A stretch of DNA of 64,000 nucleotides from Terracoccus luteus (GTDB lineage Bacteria; Actinomycetota; Actinomycetes; Actinomycetales; Dermatophilaceae): contig NZ_RBXT01000001.1 in assembly GCF_003635045.1 (NCBI RefSeq), forward strand, positions 62,001 to 126,000, given 5' to 3'. The position numbers and the translations under genes are program-made. Under the pieces are notes generated by a model. The model was not told where the DNA came from and searched no databases. It saw nothing but the letters and a program-made list of their open reading frames with translations. How positions within the stretch are numbered: position 1 is the first letter of the stretch; the number at the start of each line of letters is the position of its first letter. Of this stretch, positions 60,688-64,000 are shown in pieces.

Positions 60688-61371
60688 CTAGGGGTCGCCC
60701 ACCTGGCCCGGCTGCGGCAGCGTGAAGAGCCGCCCCTCGTCGCGTCGTTCGCCGAGCACCCGGTCGAGCGCGCGGACGGTACCCGTGCGGTCGCCACCAC
60801 CGTCGTGCACGAGCACCAGACCGCCGGCCTCGGTGACCCTGCGCAGGTTGGCGGTGAGGATGCCGGTGTCCTGGGTGAGCCAGTCGTCGATCGTGCCGCG
60901 CACCGGCAGAGGCGTCATCCCCAGCCCGGTCGCCACCGACACGGTCGCACCCCAGCTGCCGTTCGCCGCCCGGAACCACGGCACCGGCACGTGACCACCC
61001 ACGACCTCGGCCACGGTATCCATGGTGCGCCGCAGGCTGTCACGCACCTCGTGCGGTGTGCGGCCGCCGAGGTCGGAGAAGTCCCACCCGTGGTTGCCGA
61101 CGACGTGTCCGCGGGCGACGACCTCGCGCAGGACCGCCGCGCCGTCGCGGGTGGCGACGGCCTGGCCCACGACACAGAAGACGGCCGGCACCTCGTGGCG
61201 CGAGAGCACGTCCAGCAGGGCGAGCGTCGTGGCGCCGTTCGGGCCGTCGTCGACCGTGAGCCAGCACGGCCCCCAGGACGGGTCGGGGCCCGGCGCTGAG
61301 GCTGCGGTCGCCGGGGTAGGGGAGAACTGTTCGGCATCGATGTAGATAACGTTATCGACAACGATTGACAA
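60688..61371 (-). CDS. Polysaccharide-deacetylase-like (NodB) protein, start uncertain
   Basis: NodB-fold protein of about 228 aa. Seen: LTVDDGPNGATTLALLDVLSRHEVPAVFCVVG (first motif, normally TFDDGP), GHVVGNHGWDFSDL (normally NHTxxH; the second metal His is replaced), PVPWFRAANGSWGATV and GLVLVHDGGG. Loss of that His suggests reduced or changed activity. The frame has no ATG; I use TTG 61371, but GTG near 61404 is possible. No signal peptide is evident. The LacI-type palindrome lies inside the first codons. A frame error or decay cannot be excluded. Confidence 0.6.
   Translation of the reverse strand: MSIVVDNVIYIDAEQFSPTPATAASAPGPDPSWGPCWLTVDDGPNGATTLALLDVLSRHEVPAVFCVVGQAVATRDGAAVLREVVARGHVVGNHGWDFSDLGGRTPHEVRDSLRRTMDTVAEVVGGHVPVPWFRAANGSWGATVSVATGLGMTPLPVRGTIDDWLTQDTGILTANLRRVTEAGGLVLVHDGGGDRTGTVRALDRVLGERRDEGRLFTLPQPGQVGDP
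61341..61360. promoter_or_regulatory. LacI-type operator near the second sugar importer
   Basis: TGT-a-GATAACGTTATC-g-ACA: a perfect 12-base core palindrome with central CG, extended to 20 bases with one mismatched pair. On the minus strand TTGTCA-N17-TATCTA overlaps it as a possible promoter. On the plus strand TTGACA lies at 61365. Confidence 0.7.
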
Positions 61372-61593
61372 AGGCCAGAGGCGGCTGTCACGGTGGGGCC
61401 ACACCACGACGACGGCGCGTTGGGGCGCCGGGCGCCGCGCGGTCGGACGGGGCGAGAGCAGCCCCGCCGACCGGCATCCACCGCGCATTCCCGACCCCGT
61501 CACCACCAGTCACCACCAGTCACTTCGAGTCATCGCGAGACACCAGCCCTCGCACCCGGACACCACCTGTCAACGACGACAAGGAGCACCACC

Positions 61594-62895
61594 ATGAATC
61601 GCACCCCCGTGCTGCGGCTGACCGCCGTCGGTCTCGGTCTCAGCCTGCTGGCCGCCTGCGGGTCCGGCGGCACCGACGCCCCCGGCGCGTCAGGCGGCGA
61701 CGGAGGCGCCCAGACCATCACCTGGTGGCACAACTCGAACACCGGTGAGGGCAAGACCTACTACGACCAGGTGGCCAAGGACTTCGAGAAGAGCCACCCC
61801 GGGACGACCGTGCAGGTCAGCGCCATGCAGCACGAGGACATGCTGACCAAGCTCGACGCCGCCTTCCAGAGCGGCGACGCCCCCGACGTCTACATGGAGC
61901 GCGGCGGCGGCGAGCTGGCCGACCACGTCGAGGCGGGCCTGACCAAGGACCTCAGCGCCTCGGCAGGCGACGTCATCGGCACGCTCGGCGGCTCCGTCGC
62001 CGGCTGGCAGGTCGACGGCAAGACCTACGCCCTGCCGTTCTCGGTCGGCGTCGTCGGCTTCTGGTACAACAAGGCCCTCTTCGAGAAGGCAGGCATCACC
62101 GCCGCGCCGACGACGTGGGACGAGTTCTACGCCGCCGTCGACAAGCTCAAGGCCGCCGGTATCGCGCCCGTCTCGGTCGGCGCCGGCGACAAGTGGCCGG
62201 CCGCGCACTACTGGTACTACTTCTCGGCGCGCGAGTGCGCGCAGCAGACGCTGACGGATGCCGTCAAGAGCCTGAAGTTCTCGGACCCGTGCTTCGTCAA
62301 GGCCGGCGACGACGTGCAGCGCCTCGTCGCGGCCAAGCCCTTCAACGCCGGCTTCCTCTCGACGCCAGCGCAGACCGGCCCGACCAGCGCCTCCGGCCTG
62401 CTCGCCACCGGCAAGGTCGCCATGGAGCTGCAGGGTCACTGGGAGCCCGGCGTCATGCAGGGCCTCACCGCCGACGGCAAGGGCCTCGGCGAGAACACCG
62501 GCTGGTTCCCCTTCCCCGCGGTCGACGGCGGGGCGGGCGACCCCAAGGCCCAGCTCGGTGGCGGCGACGCCTGGGGCGTCTCCCAGGACGCGCCCGAGGT
62601 GGCCGTCGAGTTCGCGAAGTACCTCCTCTCGGACCAGGTGCAGAAGGGCTTCGCCGAGAAGAGCATGGGGCTGCCGACCAACCCGGCCGCCGCGTCGTCG
62701 GTCGGCGACCCGGCCCTGGCCGGCCTCCTCAAGGTGCGCGACGAGGCCCCCTACGTGCAGCTCTACTTCGACACCGCCTTCGGGGCCGCCGTCGGCGGCG
62801 CTATGAACGACGAGATCGCCCTGATGTTCGCCGGCAAGGCCACCCCGCAGCAGATCGTCGACAAGACGCAGGCGGCCGCCGACGAGAGCAAGTGA
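61594..62895 (+). CDS. Sugar ABC transporter substrate-binding lipoprotein (second system)
   Basis: A 433-aa extracytoplasmic solute-binding protein. Lipobox LAAC (Cys near 22), then a type-1 sugar-binding fold: TITWWHNSNTGEGKTYYDQVAK, FQSGDAPDVYMERGGGELAD, YALPFSVGVVGFWYNKALFEKAG, GKVAMELQGHWEPGVM. Good ribosome site AAGGAG. The 220-base leader includes short GTCACCACCA direct repeats around 61500-61520. Resembles GlcNAc/chitobiose or xylobiose-type binding proteins, but the ligand cannot be read from sequence. Confidence 0.9.
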   Translation: MNRTPVLRLTAVGLGLSLLAACGSGGTDAPGASGGDGGAQTITWWHNSNTGEGKTYYDQVAKDFEKSHPGTTVQVSAMQHEDMLTKLDAAFQSGDAPDVYMERGGGELADHVEAGLTKDLSASAGDVIGTLGGSVAGWQVDGKTYALPFSVGVVGFWYNKALFEKAGITAAPTTWDEFYAAVDKLKAAGIAPVSVGAGDKWPAAHYWYYFSARECAQQTLTDAVKSLKFSDPCFVKAGDDVQRLVAAKPFNAGFLSTPAQTGPTSASGLLATGKVAMELQGHWEPGVMQGLTADGKGLGENTGWFPFPAVDGGAGDPKAQLGGGDAWGVSQDAPEVAVEFAKYLLSDQVQKGFAEKSMGLPTNPAAASSVGDPALAGLLKVRDEAPYVQLYFDTAFGAAVGGAMNDEIALMFAGKATPQQIVDKTQAAADESK

Positions 62896-62899
62896 CGCC

Positions 62900-63946
62900 G
62901 TGACGACGGACGTCGAGGTGCCCGGCCGTGGGACGTCACGGCCGGGCACCGGTCCCGGCGAGAGCCGGACGGGCCGCGATGCCACCGGCACCGGTCGCGG
63001 CGCACGAGGCCGCCGGGACCGCGGAGCCCGCAGCGTCGACCCGCGCGTCGGCTCGAGGGGTCGTCAGCGCCTCGAGGTGCTGCTCTTCACCGGGCCCGCC
63101 CTCGTGCTCTTCGCGCTCTTCGTCGTCTGGCCGATCGCGAAGGCCCTGCAGTTCTCGGTCTACCGGTGGAAGGGCTTCGGGCCCCTCACCGACTTCGTCG
63201 GGCTGCGCAACTACGGGAACGTGCTGCAGAACGAGGTCTTCACCGGCGCCCTCGTGCACAACCTCGTCATCGTCGTGGCCTCCATCGCCATCCAGCTGCC
63301 GCTCGGCATCGCCATCGCGCTGCTGCTCAACCGCAAAATGTGGGGGCAGGGACTGCTGCGCACGGTCGTCTTCGTGCCCTACGTGCTCAGCGAGGTCATC
63401 ACCGGCGTCGTCTGGTTCCAGCTGCTGCAGCCGCAGTACGGCGTCGTCGACACCCTCCTCGCCGCCGTCGGTCTCGACGGCCCGGCCGAGGGCTGGCTCG
63501 GCACCCCCGACCGGGCCCTGCTCACCGTCCTCGTCGTGCTGACGTGGAAGTACCTCGGCCTCGCCGTCATCCTCTTCCTCGCCGGCCTGCAGGGCGTGCC
63601 CGACGAGCTCTTCGAGGCGGCCGAGATCGACGGGGCCTCGTGGGGCCAGATCCAGCGGCGCATCACCCTGCCTCTGCTCGGGCCGACGCTGCGCACCTGG
63701 GCCTTCCTGTCGATGATCGGCTCGTTGCAGCTCTTCGACATGGTGTGGATCCTCACCGGCGGCGGACCGGCCAACTCGACGACGACGATGGCCACCTTCC
63801 TCGTCAACGAGGGCACGAAGCGGCAGAACTACGGGGTGGCCGCGGCCGCCTCGGTCGTGCTCTTCGTCGTCGCCCTCGTCCTCGCCCTCACCTACCAGCG
63901 GTTCGTGCTGCGGCGCGACCTCGACACCGACGGGGGCCGGCGATGA
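62900..63946 (+). CDS. Sugar ABC transporter permease (MalF type, second system)
   Basis: A 348-aa inner-membrane permease with an unusually long basic N-terminal tail (about 55 Arg/Gly-rich residues) before the first helix LEVLLFTGPALVLFALFVVW. The EAA loop is ELFEAAEIDGASWGQIQRRITLPLL. GTG 62900 is 4 bases after the binding-protein stop. An internal start nearer the first helix is possible. Overlaps the next gene by ATGA. Confidence 0.88.
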   Translation: MTTDVEVPGRGTSRPGTGPGESRTGRDATGTGRGARGRRDRGARSVDPRVGSRGRQRLEVLLFTGPALVLFALFVVWPIAKALQFSVYRWKGFGPLTDFVGLRNYGNVLQNEVFTGALVHNLVIVVASIAIQLPLGIAIALLLNRKMWGQGLLRTVVFVPYVLSEVITGVVWFQLLQPQYGVVDTLLAAVGLDGPAEGWLGTPDRALLTVLVVLTWKYLGLAVILFLAGLQGVPDELFEAAEIDGASWGQIQRRITLPLLGPTLRTWAFLSMIGSLQLFDMVWILTGGGPANSTTTMATFLVNEGTKRQNYGVAAAASVVLFVVALVLALTYQRFVLRRDLDTDGGRR

Positions 63947-64000
63947 CCGCCACGACCGAACGCCGGGGCGCACCGACCCGCCCACCGGGCCGACCGGCAT
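63943..64000 (+). CDS. Probable MalG-type permease, 5' end only
   Basis: The ATG overlaps the MalF-type stop (ATGA) and the frame stays open to the window edge. Only 19 polar residues (MTATTERRGAPTRPPGRPA) are seen, so the call rests on operon position: a second permease normally follows. Confidence 0.55.
   Translation, partial: MTATTERRGAPTRPPGRPA

Overview
The window is over 70% GC by eye, with genes packed on both strands, many GTG starts and many 4-base ATGA/GTGA overlaps. The gene set is that of an actinomycete: PurS/PurQ/PurL split FGAM synthase, a DUF3073 gene beside purM, BldC, class I lysyl-tRNA synthetase, GuaB1, an F420-type luciferase-like oxidoreductase, and sugar ABC importers without their own ATPase. 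The order Micrococcales, and within it an Intrasporangiaceae-like genus, is my best guess. That is inference from gene content, not from a marker gene.

Layout. (1) 1-27.7 kb is a purine biosynthesis district: purA (3' end), lysS, an M28 lipoprotein peptidase, a HelD/HelR-type RNA polymerase-associated ATPase, a GNAT, purD-purC, a scramblase-like protein, an RHH/Doc toxin-antitoxin pair, purS-purQ-purL, an AAA+/VWA pair, a methyltransferase/GNAT pair, an LLM oxidoreductase, a sterol-carrier-family protein, thpR, purF, an AbiEi/DUF559-type gene boxed in by palindromic repeats, and purM. (2) 27.9-29.6 kb holds DUF3073, bldC and dps. (3) 29.7-36.6 kb is a five-gene minus-strand operon for cell-wall MurNAc recovery (nagZ-namZ-serine hydrolase-murR-murQ). 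(4) 36.7-38.6 kb carries an ATP-dependent DNA ligase and a DUF1905 protein. (5) 38.7-43.8 kb is an operon of two SDRs, an APH-like kinase and two acyl-CoA dehydrogenase homologues. It matches the logic of 4-hydroxyacyl-CoA catabolism (LvaA/LvaC, ACAD10/11). (6) 43.8-47.4 kb is a small accessory patch next to tRNA-Phe: a PD-(D/E)XK-DUF2075 helicase and an EVE-like/HNH nuclease. (7) 47.6-57.4 kb is a LacI-controlled sugar operon: importer, two ADP-ribosylglycohydrolase-family proteins, a ribokinase-type kinase and a glycosidase-like/SUMF1 fusion. (8) 57.5-64 kb has an RHH-like gene, guaB1, a second LacI regulator, a deacetylase-like gene and the start of a second sugar ABC importer that runs off the window.

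How parts work together. The pur genes cover most of the route from PRPP to IMP plus purA, with GuaB1 as a likely GMP-salvage enzyme. The MurNAc operon cuts wall fragments outside the cell and etherifies MurNAc-6-phosphate inside, but has no recognisable kinase or transporter. The strongest candidate for an undescribed system is the 47.6-57.4 kb operon. DraG-type hydrolases release ribose from ribosyl conjugates and RbsK phosphorylates ribose, so the operon could import and degrade a ribosylated compound.

Genome-scale signals that genes do not explain: (a) the octamer GGATGCCG/CGGCATCC occurs about 70 times, where base composition predicts about 5-6, and it forces otherwise rare codons; (b) many genes have a TANNNT hexamer 6-8 bases before the start codon, the mark of leaderless transcription; (c) three unrelated small repeat families flank single genes; (d) a 72-bp interrupted palindrome lies between two convergent genes. 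All counts and alignments were made by eye.
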